Shown here: in pieces, positions 25,070 to 32,802 of the stretch
Position numbering within the stretch: the stretch's first letter is position 1
How the letters are laid out: the number at the start of each line of letters is the position of its first letter
Source of the DNA: Prevotella sp. UBA6429
GTDB lineage: Bacteria; Bacteroidota; Bacteroidia; Bacteroidales; Bacteroidaceae
Length of the DNA stretch: 33,298 bases
NCBI GenBank assembly: GCA_002437285.1
Contig: DJOV01000003.1
Location: 1 to 33,298, forward strand
Direction of reading: 5' to 3'
Notes under the pieces: generated by a model
What the model saw: the letters and a program-made list of their open reading frames with translations, nothing else
Told to the model about the DNA's origin: nothing
Databases searched by the model: none
Translations under genes and position numbers: made by a program

Positions 25070-27820
25070 TCAGTTGGCGGGCATGGCGGCACGCAGTCCG
25101 GTGAGGCCACGGCGGATAAGGTCCTTGGTGCCACTGCCGTCGTTGACATAGGCCTTGACCATCTCGGCATAGTCCATGGCGTCCTTGAGCCGCTGCGAGG
25201 GGGCTTCCACGGCCTGTGCGGCCTTGAGTGCCTCAAGCAGTTCCTTGAGGTCGGAAGGTTCGGCGAGGTTGCCGGGGCGCATCATGCTCAGCGCAGCGTT
25301 GAGCTCGCTGGCCAGCGCCGAGCCGTTGCCCTGGTGGTCGGAGAGGAAGGCCTTGAGCGCCTCATAGCGCTGTCGCATGGCCTCAATGCCGTTCTTGGCC
25401 CACGGTGCATACTCCGGCACCTTGGTCTGCATGTTGTCCCAAGCCTGCTGCTCCTCGAGGCGCTTGGCCGCCACACGCATCAGTTCGGTGAGAGTGGCAT
25501 TGTCCACATAGGTGGTGTCCTCGATGGGCGCGTCGAGACGGAAGTAGTGTGTGATGTGGCTGTCGGCGTCATAGTCGGGCACAAGCTGCAGGCGGTCGGC
25601 ATCAGCCTGACTGTGAAGTGTGGCCTCCTCCCAGGAGTGTATGTCCTTGGCCGCCATGACCAGCGGTCCGCGCATCATCGCCGCGGCCCACATGGGCTTG
25701 TAGGTCTGCTTGCGCGTGATGTCCATCTTGTCGGGCGTGTAGTCGAGGTGCGGGCCGTAAGGCATGGTCACCACCACGCTGTCGCCCCGCTGCCACTGGC
25801 GTGTGGGGATGGTCACATAAGTGCCCGGCCGGTAGCTGGCGGCCAGCTCACGGCCGTTGACGGTGACAGAGAAGCCTCGTGTGGCCCAGTAGGGCACGCG
25901 GAGCTTCATGGTGAAGGCGCTGCGCCCCTTCTCCATGCGGATGACGGAGCGCTCGGCGGGGAAGGTGCACTGCTGGCTGAAGGTGACGCCCCGCCATGTG
26001 GCGCGCGTGGGCAGGTAGAGCCCCACCCAGAGGGTGTCGGCAGCGGTGTAGTAGGTGGCCTCCTGGTACTTCACGTGGTTCTCGGCCCCCGTGCCACCGC
26101 AACAGGTCGACTGCGGTGTCTCGTTGCCCCAAGGCTTGCTGGCGTCAAGGCCCACGGCATACTGGTAGAGCACGGCATAGCGATGGGGGTTGATGGAGCC
26201 CACGAGCTGGTTGTAGAGCACCCGCTCATAGTAGTCCATGTATCGCGCGTCGTTGGGGTGATAGGCGTTGAGGTCCTTGGTGAGCTTGGCGAGGTTGTAG
26301 GCGCAGCACGTCTCGTTGATGTCGGGACCGGCGGGATTGGTGGCCATGCTCACCATCTGCTTGTAGGGCTGGCGGAACATCTCACCGTTGCCCACACCAC
26401 CCATGGCGTAGCGGTAGCGGCCCTGCACCAGGTCCCAGAAGTTGTCGGCGATGTGCCAGTAGTAAGGGTTGTGGTTGGAGCGGTAGGAGCGCAGCGCACC
26501 CACGATCATCGGTATGTGCTGGTTGGCGTGGCGGTCGCGTATGGCGTCGATGCCCTTGGCCAGCGGCCCGTAGAAGGCCGGCGCGTCGAAGAAGCCGGCG
26601 GCCTCGATGAGGTGGCTCTTCTCGGTCTTGTCGGTCACCATCTCCGAGAGACGCGAGAGCGACTCCTGTATGCCGCCGAGCTCGCCGGCGATGTACATGT
26701 TCCACATCTCATAGCGATTGCCCGGCTTGGCGCGGCGCTCAGCCTGCGTACCGTCGGTCTTGACGTAGGTGCGGTAGTGCAGGCGGTTCCATATCCAGAG
26801 GCCCATGTCCTTGGCGATGGTGAGGGCCTTGGCCGATATCTTCTTGTCGTCGACGAGGTTGGCCACGTCGATGAGCCCGGCGAGCTGCTTGTGGACGGTG
26901 TAGTAGGGCGCCCACACACCCTCCTCGTTGTTGTAGGGTGCGTAGCGCTCGATGAGGGCGCAGTGCTGCGCGGGAATGGCGTTGATGTATCCGTAGCCGT
27001 AGTGGGCGTAGTCCGTCTTGTAGCGGTCGAAGTCCTTCCACGTGCCGCCCATGGTGCGAAGCTCCGCCTCGGGTGCGAGGTCGCGCGCCTCCCGGTAGCG
27101 TCCGAGCTGCTTGTCGAAGACGAAGGTGCGCTCCTGGCACTCGCGCATCTGGTCGACCACGAGCTTGATGTTCTTCTTGATCTGCTGGCGCTTGGCCTTG
27201 TCAGGGCAGGCCACATAGGCCATGGCCATGGCCGAGAGGTAGTGGCCGGTGCCGTGGCCCTTGAGCTTGGTGGTGGGCGAGTCCCATCCGTCAGCCTCGG
27301 GATAGCCGTCGGTGGACAGTCCGTAGGTGTCACGGTAGTTGTAGACCTGCTGACGGGGGTCGAGCGAGAGCAGGTTGTCGATGTCGAGGTCACGGTTGTG
27401 CGTCAGGCGGTTGTCGCCGATGAGCTGCACACTGCCCAGGGGCAGGGGCTCGGCCACGGGCTGCGGCAGGGGTGCCGACGGCTGTGTGGCCACCACGCTG
27501 ACGCGGGCCGTGACGGGATAGCCGGCGGCCGTCTTGTTGTCGCCGATGACATATCCCTGCACGTCATAGGCCGACCCGGCAGGATGCTTGGCCGCATCGG
27601 CGGCCTCCTGCTCGGTCTCGAGCGACGAGTTCATCCATTTTACCTGCCGGTATTCGCCACTCCCGTCGGTGTAGGTCACCCAGAGGCGATAAGGCAGCAT
27701 GGGCACTTCGCCTGCGGTGGTGGTGACGGCCACGGGCGTGACGGTCTTGATTTTCACTCCCTGTGCGGCCGCCGAGAGCGACGTCGCGAGGCAGAGGGCC
27801 AAGAGTGTAGTCTTCTTCAT
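25070..27820 (-). CDS. Secreted GH127/GH146-type beta-L-arabinofuranosidase
   Basis: A 916-aa protein from ATG 27820; the signal peptide MKKTTLLALCLATSLSAAAQ fixes this start over a longer frame. Residues about 22-110 form an Ig-like beta domain. The (alpha/alpha)6 barrel starts near residue 130 with NRDLDIDNLLSLDP and KGHGTGHYLSAMAMAY. The zinc/nucleophile residues of the family are visible: Glu503-x-Cys505 in INETCCAYN, and Cys573-Cys574 in STCCGGTGAENH. A beta-sandwich follows, then a helical C-terminal extension of about 120 residues. GH127 and GH146 remove beta-L-arabinofuranose from plant or glycoprotein arabinosides. It is convergent with the GH84-GH29-GH109 set and separated by a terminator, so it is its own unit. 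Confidence 0.88.
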   Translation of the reverse strand: MKKTTLLALCLATSLSAAAQGVKIKTVTPVAVTTTAGEVPMLPYRLWVTYTDGSGEYRQVKWMNSSLETEQEAADAAKHPAGSAYDVQGYVIGDNKTAAGYPVTARVSVVATQPSAPLPQPVAEPLPLGSVQLIGDNRLTHNRDLDIDNLLSLDPRQQVYNYRDTYGLSTDGYPEADGWDSPTTKLKGHGTGHYLSAMAMAYVACPDKAKRQQIKKNIKLVVDQMRECQERTFVFDKQLGRYREARDLAPEAELRTMGGTWKDFDRYKTDYAHYGYGYINAIPAQHCALIERYAPYNNEEGVWAPYYTVHKQLAGLIDVANLVDDKKISAKALTIAKDMGLWIWNRLHYRTYVKTDGTQAERRAKPGNRYEMWNMYIAGELGGIQESLSRLSEMVTDKTEKSHLIEAAGFFDAPAFYGPLAKGIDAIRDRHANQHIPMIVGALRSYRSNHNPYYWHIADNFWDLVQGRYRYAMGGVGNGEMFRQPYKQMVSMATNPAGPDINETCCAYNLAKLTKDLNAYHPNDARYMDYYERVLYNQLVGSINPHRYAVLYQYAVGLDASKPWGNETPQSTCCGGTGAENHVKYQEATYYTAADTLWVGLYLPTRATWRGVTFSQQCTFPAERSVIRMEKGRSAFTMKLRVPYWATRGFSVTVNGRELAASYRPGTYVTIPTRQWQRGDSVVVTMPYGPHLDYTPDKMDITRKQTYKPMWAAAMMRGPLVMAAKDIHSWEEATLHSQADADRLQLVPDYDADSHITHYFRLDAPIEDTTYVDNATLTELMRVAAKRLEEQQAWDNMQTKVPEYAPWAKNGIEAMRQRYEALKAFLSDHQGNGSALASELNAALSMMRPGNLAEPSDLKELLEALKAAQAVEAPSQRLKDAMDYAEMVKAYVNDGSGTKDLIRRGLTGLRAAMPAN

Positions 27821-27928
27821 ATTGTCTATATAGGATTGTCTGTTTCTGCCGCGTTTGTCAGCGCACGGCAACAGGCATCCAGACCTTGCGGCCAGCGTCC
27901 GCCCGTGCACACCAACGGCTCGATTGTG

Positions 27929-27936
27929 CAAAGATA
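27929..27936 (-). promoter_or_regulatory. -7 element upstream of the GH127 gene
   Basis: The minus strand reads TATCTTTG. A TTTG lies 14 nt upstream (27954-27951), closer than the usual 19-21, so the promoter is only partly supported. The leader would be about 100 nt. Nothing else gene-like is seen in 27937-28110. Confidence 0.4.
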
Positions 27937-28110
27937 AGGGATAAATGGCACAAACGTTACGTCGGGACCCACATTTTAGACTCCTTTGCCACGTTTTGGA
28001 CGCTATTGCCATTGGCGGGGCGTCAGCAAGCAGCTGACGCGGTGGCTCGCACCGTCTCCATTTGGCTCATCCGGCATTGGGGGTGACAAGTGCCCATTTT
28101 TTAAGTTTGC

Positions 28111-28133
28111 GGCCTTATGCCTTTCATAAGGCC
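28111..28133 (-). terminator. Hairpin overlapping the Nudix stop codon
   Basis: GGCCTTATG pairs perfectly with CATAAGGCC around a 5-nt loop. The stop codon of the Nudix gene (28126-28124) lies inside it. The downstream minus-strand sequence is A-rich, not a T-run, so it may protect the mRNA end more than terminate. Confidence 0.45.
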
Positions 28134-28741
28134 AGCAACTTGGGCAGGGCCAAGGCCAGGGGCGCCACCATCATGGCCTGCGAGAAGACACCCTCGTGGA
28201 GCATGCGGTCCACCTCGTCGGGACGGCGGAAGAACACCTGCAGGTCCTCGTTGGCGTCGAGGTGCTGGCCGCTGGTCTTGCTCACGCCCTTGGCCAGGAA
28301 GCAGTGGCAGCGGTTGGTCATCAGGCCGGGGTTGGGGGCCACGGTGACGATGGGCTCCCACTCGCCACCGGTGTAGCCGGTCTCCTCCTGCAGCTCGCGG
28401 CGCGCCGCCTCGAGGGGTGTCTCGCCGGCCTCCACCACACCGGCGGGTATCTCGGTGGAGACGATGCCGAGGGCGTGGCGCCACTGACGCTCGAGGATGA
28501 TGTTGCCGTCGGTGGTGAGCGCCACGACGTTGATCCAGTCGGGATATTCGAGCACATAGAACTCGGGGGCCACACGGCCGTCGGGCAACTGCACCTTGTC
28601 GCGGCGGGCGGTGAGCCAGGGGCGGCGGACAAGATAGTCGGAACTCAGAATCTTCCAGGGGCCTATCTCGTGGGTCTGGTCCTGGTCGTGCGGGGTGTTG
28701 ACGGAGGCATCGGGTGTTTTATTCATTTTGTCGTTTGTCAT
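28124..28741 (-). CDS. Nudix hydrolase (ADP-ribose pyrophosphatase-like)
   Basis: A 205-aa protein with the full Nudix box GVVEAGETPLEAARRELQEE (Gx5Ex7REUxEExGU) near residues 101-123, which binds divalent metal for pyrophosphate cleavage. The flanking beta-strand pattern (WINVVALTTDGNIILERQWRH before, VTVAPNPGLMTNRCHCFLA after) resembles ADP-ribose pyrophosphatases. The substrate cannot be fixed from sequence. An in-frame ATG at 28726 is an alternative start. It lies 104 nt downstream of the large helical protein, probably the last gene of that operon. Confidence 0.88.
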   Translation of the reverse strand: MTNDKMNKTPDASVNTPHDQDQTHEIGPWKILSSDYLVRRPWLTARRDKVQLPDGRVAPEFYVLEYPDWINVVALTTDGNIILERQWRHALGIVSTEIPAGVVEAGETPLEAARRELQEETGYTGGEWEPIVTVAPNPGLMTNRCHCFLAKGVSKTSGQHLDANEDLQVFFRRPDEVDRMLHEGVFSQAMMVAPLALALPKLLAL

Positions 28742-28845
28742 ATTGCTTGTTGGTTATTGAGTGGTTTTCATTAAGGCCGGGTGCCCCACCCGCTCAGGAG
28801 CAGGGCCGCTATGCGCCTGCCCTATGGCAGGCACCCGCCCGCACA

Positions 28846-31026
28846 TCACAGTCCGGTGGTGGCCGCCTCGAAGGCGCGCAGCACGTCGCAACGCGTGGTA
28901 TAGCTGTCGACCTCGGCGGGATGCTCCTTGGTGAAGGTGAGCCAGCGTGCCAGCGCCTTGTACTGGGCCGACTGGGGCATGAGCACGGTGCTGGCGTTGT
29001 AGTCGGCATCGTAGACCGTGCGGTTCCAGGGATCAATGCCGATGGAGGCCAGGGCGTAGAGCGCGTGGTAGCGCAACTGGAGGTTAGGGCTCAGGCTGCT
29101 CACCTCGAGGTAACGCTGGGCCATGGCGGCATAGTCGGCCTCACCGGCGCGTGCGCTGTCGGCCACACTCTTGCCGTAATGGGTAAGATACCAGCAGTCG
29201 CCATAGCACGAGGCCTGGTAGAGGCGCACGGCGATGTCGTAGGCCAACTGGTCGCGGTCGGTGCCCTCGCGCATCAGGCCATACTGGCTGGTGAGGCGAG
29301 CCATCTCCTGGGAGAACAGCAGCTTGGGGTTGGCCTGCAGGTCGGCATAGGCACCGTCGATGGCCCACAGGTTCGAGTCGTCGACCCGCTGGCGCTGAAA
29401 CCAGAAGGGCACCGACACGCTGCGGCGTGCGGCATAGAAGCTGATGGCCTGGTCATTGATGAAAGGCAGCGTGACGGCCTTGAGCCACGTGGCGGCCTCG
29501 GCCCACTGCCCCTCGGCCAGGTAACGGGTGCCGATGAGGTCATGGAAGAAGTTGGCGTCGCGGTAGAGCGACTGGCAGACCCAGCGCTCGAAGGCGTCGG
29601 TGTGGTCGGCCGTGATGAATCGATAGTAGGCGGCGAGCTCTTGGGCCGACAGCGAGTCGAGGCGCAGGGCATACTCGGAGGAGTAGAGATAGCGGCTGAG
29701 GTAACGCTCGTCCTGCTGGTCCTTGAGGAAGGTGCGCTGGTAGGCGTCCATCATGCCATACATGGCCACGGCCATCTCCGCCTGTCCGTGGCGCTCGAAG
29801 TGACGGCGCAGGGCGCGATAGGCCACCCGTTCCTGCACCTCCACATAGTGGCGGTCGGTGGCGGCGGGATAAGTGCTGTCGGCGGTGGCGGCGTGGCGGG
29901 CCTGCTCATTGAGCCAGCGAAACTCGCCGACGAGATAGTCGGAGTAGCCATCGGGCGCGGTGGGCTGCGCGGTGGAGACGAGCAGGCGGATGGCACGTGC
30001 GTTGTCCCTCATGCGCCGGGTGCCGGCGAGCGCCACGGCGGCTTGGCTCTCGGCCCATGCCTCGCGCTGGCGCCCATAGAGATAATGGATCATGGCCGTG
30101 GCCGACCGCCAGAGGCAGGGCACCGTGGTCTTGCCCTCAGCCACGACACTGTCGGCAAAGCGCACGAAGCCCATGGCCTCCTTCTCATAGACCACCTTGG
30201 CGCCGAGGGTCTCGATCCACTCCTTGGAGAAGTCGGCCTGCGAGGCGCGGCTGTCGAGCGTCTGCTGGCAGTTGTTCACGAAGTCTTGCACGAGGTAGGT
30301 GAGCATGGGCGAGTTGGGGTTACGGCGGTAGGTGGCCTCGATGCCTGCGAGGTTGCGGTAGCCGCGCGCCAGGACGCGCACGCTGGCCATGTCGCCCTGG
30401 CCGGCATAGATGTCGAGGGCCTGCTGGCGGTGGCCTGTCTTCCAGAGGGCACGCGCGTAGATGCCGCGCATGGCCTCACGCCACGCCGACTGGGGCAGGC
30501 GCCGGGCCACCGTGTTCCACAGCGTGACGTTCTGCTGGTCGAGGCCGCGGAGCATGTTGACGCGCATGCGGAGCAGCGCATACTGGCTCTTCAGGCGCCG
30601 TCCCTGGTAGGCGCGGGCGGCGCTGGCCACCGCCGTGAGCTGGCTGAGGGCGCGCTGCCGCTCCTGGCGCGACGGATAGCGCCACGCCTCGGGGGCCAGC
30701 ACCTCGCAGGCGGCGCGGTAGGTGTCAAATCGCTTGATGTAGGCCTGCATCTCCGCGTCGCCCTTGCGGCGGGCGGTCTTGAGGATGTCGGCGGCATACT
30801 GGTCGTAGAAGTAGAGACTGGGCGCGCCGTCAGCGCCAGCATAGCGCTGCCAGTAGGCGGCCAACCGGTAGCGGTAGGCAGGGTCGGCCTGGTCGCGGTT
30901 GAACACGCTGAACATATAATAATTGTGGTCGCTCACCTCGGCCACACAGGCCCGTGCGGGCAAGGCGAGACAGAGAGCCAGGAGGCTCAGGACCAAAAGT
31001 TTAGGGGTGTCGGTAAATCTTGTCAT
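28846..31026 (-). CDS. Large secreted helical-repeat protein of unknown function
   Basis: A 726-aa protein from ATG 31026 (a TTG at 31032 is possible). A signal peptide ends near ALPARA. The rest is almost entirely alpha-helical with TPR-like spacing: many Trp, Tyr and Ala-rich helices such as REAMRGIYARALWKTGHRQQ and LRYHALYALASIGIDPWNR. No catalytic motif is recognised. Its start overlaps the upstream lipoprotein gene by 26 nt, so the two are translationally coupled and probably work together in the periplasm. Relatives exist, to my memory, as hypothetical proteins in Bacteroidales; I cannot assign a function. Confidence 0.8.
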   Translation of the reverse strand: MTRFTDTPKLLVLSLLALCLALPARACVAEVSDHNYYMFSVFNRDQADPAYRYRLAAYWQRYAGADGAPSLYFYDQYAADILKTARRKGDAEMQAYIKRFDTYRAACEVLAPEAWRYPSRQERQRALSQLTAVASAARAYQGRRLKSQYALLRMRVNMLRGLDQQNVTLWNTVARRLPQSAWREAMRGIYARALWKTGHRQQALDIYAGQGDMASVRVLARGYRNLAGIEATYRRNPNSPMLTYLVQDFVNNCQQTLDSRASQADFSKEWIETLGAKVVYEKEAMGFVRFADSVVAEGKTTVPCLWRSATAMIHYLYGRQREAWAESQAAVALAGTRRMRDNARAIRLLVSTAQPTAPDGYSDYLVGEFRWLNEQARHAATADSTYPAATDRHYVEVQERVAYRALRRHFERHGQAEMAVAMYGMMDAYQRTFLKDQQDERYLSRYLYSSEYALRLDSLSAQELAAYYRFITADHTDAFERWVCQSLYRDANFFHDLIGTRYLAEGQWAEAATWLKAVTLPFINDQAISFYAARRSVSVPFWFQRQRVDDSNLWAIDGAYADLQANPKLLFSQEMARLTSQYGLMREGTDRDQLAYDIAVRLYQASCYGDCWYLTHYGKSVADSARAGEADYAAMAQRYLEVSSLSPNLQLRYHALYALASIGIDPWNRTVYDADYNASTVLMPQSAQYKALARWLTFTKEHPAEVDSYTTRCDVLRAFEAATTGL

Positions 31027-31999
31027 AATCAAGAGGATTAAAACGAAGTATGTTGGGGGTGCTGAGGTCGAAGAGTATCACCTCGTCGCAGGCGTCAGGA
31101 CGACGCAGGCGGATGGCCCTCACGGCCTGGAGGATGTCCGTGAGCTCGGGACGGCGCACCACGATGCTGTCGCCGGGCAGCACGGGCAGGTCGTCGTCAG
31201 CATGGAGGAAGCCCACAAAGCGGCCCTCGCGGAAGAGGATGCGCCACGTGAAGAGCGGATAGGCGGCGGCCAGGGGCAACGGATAGGCGGCGAGATGGCC
31301 GAGGTAAGGCGCGGCGGCGGCCATGTCGAGGATGGGCTTGTGGCAGGCAAGCCGGCGGGCGTCGCCGGTGTTGTACATCATGAGCACGCCGCGGTCGACG
31401 GGCGGTGCCTCCAGCGCAAGCTGGTGGAGGCGTATGGTGGCCGACAGGCGCAGGTGGCGGCCGTGGGCCTGCTGGCGCAGCGCGGTGAGGAAGCGGAAGT
31501 AGGCGTGGGCCGTCGTGGCGGTCCAGTCGCAGTCGACCTGCACCTCACGCATGTCCTGCAGGCCGTGTGCCTGGCTCATCGCGAGGATGCGGCGGAGCAC
31601 CATCGTGGCCAGCGTGTCGGGACTGGTGGCATGGGGCGCAGGGCGCAAGCAGTCGTTGACGAGGTAGACCACGGGCACCACCTCCACCCCGCGGGGCACG
31701 GGCGACGTCGGGGCAGCGTGCTCGCCACCCCACCCCATCTCATCGGGAAAGCGCAGCGTGGCGTTGGGACGCGCCTGGCCGTCGGCATCCCGCACCACGT
31801 CGAAGTAGCGCACATAGAGACGCCGGATGTGGTGCTGGCGGATGAAGCGCACCTTGGCCGAGTCCATCTTCCACGTGGTGCTCCAGTAGTAGGCGGAGCG
31901 CAGCGTGTCCACAGATTCCCTGCGCTGACAGGCACCGAGGGCCAGCAGGAGGGCGAACAAGAGCAGAGGCGCATGCCTCAGAGTGACGTAGCTTCTCAT
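31001..31999 (-). CDS. Lipoprotein with TIM-barrel-like fold, DUF3142-like
   Basis: A 332-aa protein from ATG 31999. The lipoprotein signal ends LLALGAC. Motifs LYVRYFDVV, VEVVPVVYLVND, VQVDCDWT and VLMMYNTGD follow the strand order of a glycoside-hydrolase-like barrel and remind me of DUF3142 (LxxDxDxxxxxxxxY), a family of unknown function. The assignment is from memory and moderate. It is the first gene of a three-gene operon with the helical protein and the Nudix hydrolase, behind a clear promoter. Confidence 0.75.
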   Translation of the reverse strand: MRSYVTLRHAPLLLFALLLALGACQRRESVDTLRSAYYWSTTWKMDSAKVRFIRQHHIRRLYVRYFDVVRDADGQARPNATLRFPDEMGWGGEHAAPTSPVPRGVEVVPVVYLVNDCLRPAPHATSPDTLATMVLRRILAMSQAHGLQDMREVQVDCDWTATTAHAYFRFLTALRQQAHGRHLRLSATIRLHQLALEAPPVDRGVLMMYNTGDARRLACHKPILDMAAAAPYLGHLAAYPLPLAAAYPLFTWRILFREGRFVGFLHADDDLPVLPGDSIVVRRPELTDILQAVRAIRLRRPDACDEVILFDLSTPNILRFNPLDYDKIYRHP

Positions 32000-32041
32000 G
32001 ACGGACAAAGGGTGGATCGTTAATGCCACGCAGTGTGGGCG

Positions 32042-32072
32042 CAAAGATATGCATTAATCTCCTATCCACAAA
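32042..32072 (-). promoter_or_regulatory. Promoter of the lipoprotein operon
   Basis: On the minus strand TTTG (32072-32069), a 19-nt spacer and TATCTTTG (32049-32042) match the consensus exactly. The start near 32035 gives a leader of about 36 nt. Confidence 0.75.
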
Positions 32073-32311
32073 AAAATATATAGCCAAATGCACACCTATC
32101 TGCGGATGTTTACATAATTGTACTCGTATACATGAGAGACCGTATGATTAACTCATGTTCCTGATTTGTAAAATTCCGATTTTACGGTGTCATTTTCGAT
32201 TTGACATTTCGCACGTCATGCGGACAAAAGGCCGTTGGAAAGCTTGAATCGGGGCTTATCTAAATGATACTGCTGTGTCTGATACAAGAGTGCCCCCAAG
32301 GCAGTCTTCTA
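32073..32311. other. AT-rich gene-free tract
   Basis: No coding frame is supported. It holds a perfect 7-bp hairpin GTAAAAT-tccg-ATTTTAC at 32168-32185 and a TGCC/GGCA hairpin at 32291-32303 immediately before the orphan repeat. Either could belong to a minus-strand RNA starting in the orphan repeat. Confidence 0.4.
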
Positions 32312-32347
32312 TTTGTATACCTTTTATATCTTACATCAAACCACAAC
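32312..32347. repeat. Orphan degenerate CRISPR repeat (possible tracrRNA anti-repeat)
   Basis: It matches the array repeat at 33 of 36 positions, with changes at repeat positions 1, 9 and 20. It stands alone, 455 bp before the first array repeat, without a second copy at 66 bp. That spacing fits an anti-repeat of a tracrRNA or a relic of an old array. Confidence 0.8.
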
Positions 32348-32420
32348 GGCAGACCATAACTTAGAATTTGCGTAAGAGCAATGTTACGAACAATTCTGCA
32401 ACGTGCATCTTCACACGCTT
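32312..32420 (+). ncRNA. Candidate tracrRNA
   Basis: Read on the plus strand, the degenerate repeat (anti-repeat) is followed by two hairpins: UAGAAUU...CGUAA/UUACG...AAUUCUG at 32362-32398, about 12 imperfect pairs, and CGTG/CACG at 32402-32417. This is the layout of type II tracrRNAs. It would pair with crRNA transcribed from the minus strand of the array. There is no clear terminator T-run and no cas9 in view, so this is tentative. A minus-strand reading into 32168-32303 is the alternative. Confidence 0.35.
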
Positions 32421-32458
32421 TATAGTTACATAAATATAATTAGCTAAACAATATTAAA

Positions 32459-32609
32459 GGCTCTTCCGGAATTTGTCGTGACAAGACCCATGGCTTGAAT
32501 GTAAACCCACAAGTGACAAAATTGAGTGCTTCCCCCTCCCTTGGGGTTTATATCGGTTTACATTCCACCCCAACACAAAGGTCCCATCACTCCAAATTCA
32601 GGAAGAGCC
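32459..32609. mobile_element. 151-bp MITE-like element with ISL3-like ends
   Basis: Terminal inverted repeats GGCTCTTCCGGAATTT (32459-32474) and AAATTCAGGAAGAGCC (32594-32609) match at 15 of 16 positions. A second nested inverted repeat is GAATGTAAACC (32497-32507) with GGTTTACATTC (32555-32565). It has no ORF. Ends starting GGCTCTTC resemble the ISL3 family, whose target duplication is 8 bp; none is clear here (flanks ATATTAAA and CTATTTTA). It is probably a non-autonomous element or an IS end remnant, lying between the orphan repeat and the CRISPR leader. Confidence 0.6.
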
Positions 32610-32802
32610 CTATTTTATATGTGATATTTAGCATTTATAAGCCTGTTTAGGGCTTATTTTTGCTACTTAACTTTCAAATGGATAATGCTCTGACTTTTCC
32701 AAGTGGACTCAAATATAGATAGCGCTTTCTCTTTGCTTGCTTTTTGTGTAGTCTTTCTTGGGATAAGGATTCGTTCGACCTCTCCTATTTTTGCAGAGAA
32801 AC
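32610..32802 (+). promoter_or_regulatory. CRISPR leader with -7 element
   Basis: An AT-rich, T-rich 193-bp tract with no gene. TATTTTTG at 32786-32793 fits TAnnTTTG and would start transcription near 32800, at the first repeat. No -33 box is at the right distance. Perfect first repeats next to this tract favour it as the leader end. Confidence 0.5.

Noticed and set aside
25064..27937. 957-codon open frame antisense to the GH127 gene
   Set aside because: Antisense artefact with Val/Gly/His-rich sequence; the minus-strand gene has all family residues.
28714..31041. 775-codon open frame antisense to the helical protein
   Set aside because: Low-complexity translation. The minus-strand protein has a signal peptide and is coupled to a promoter-bearing operon.
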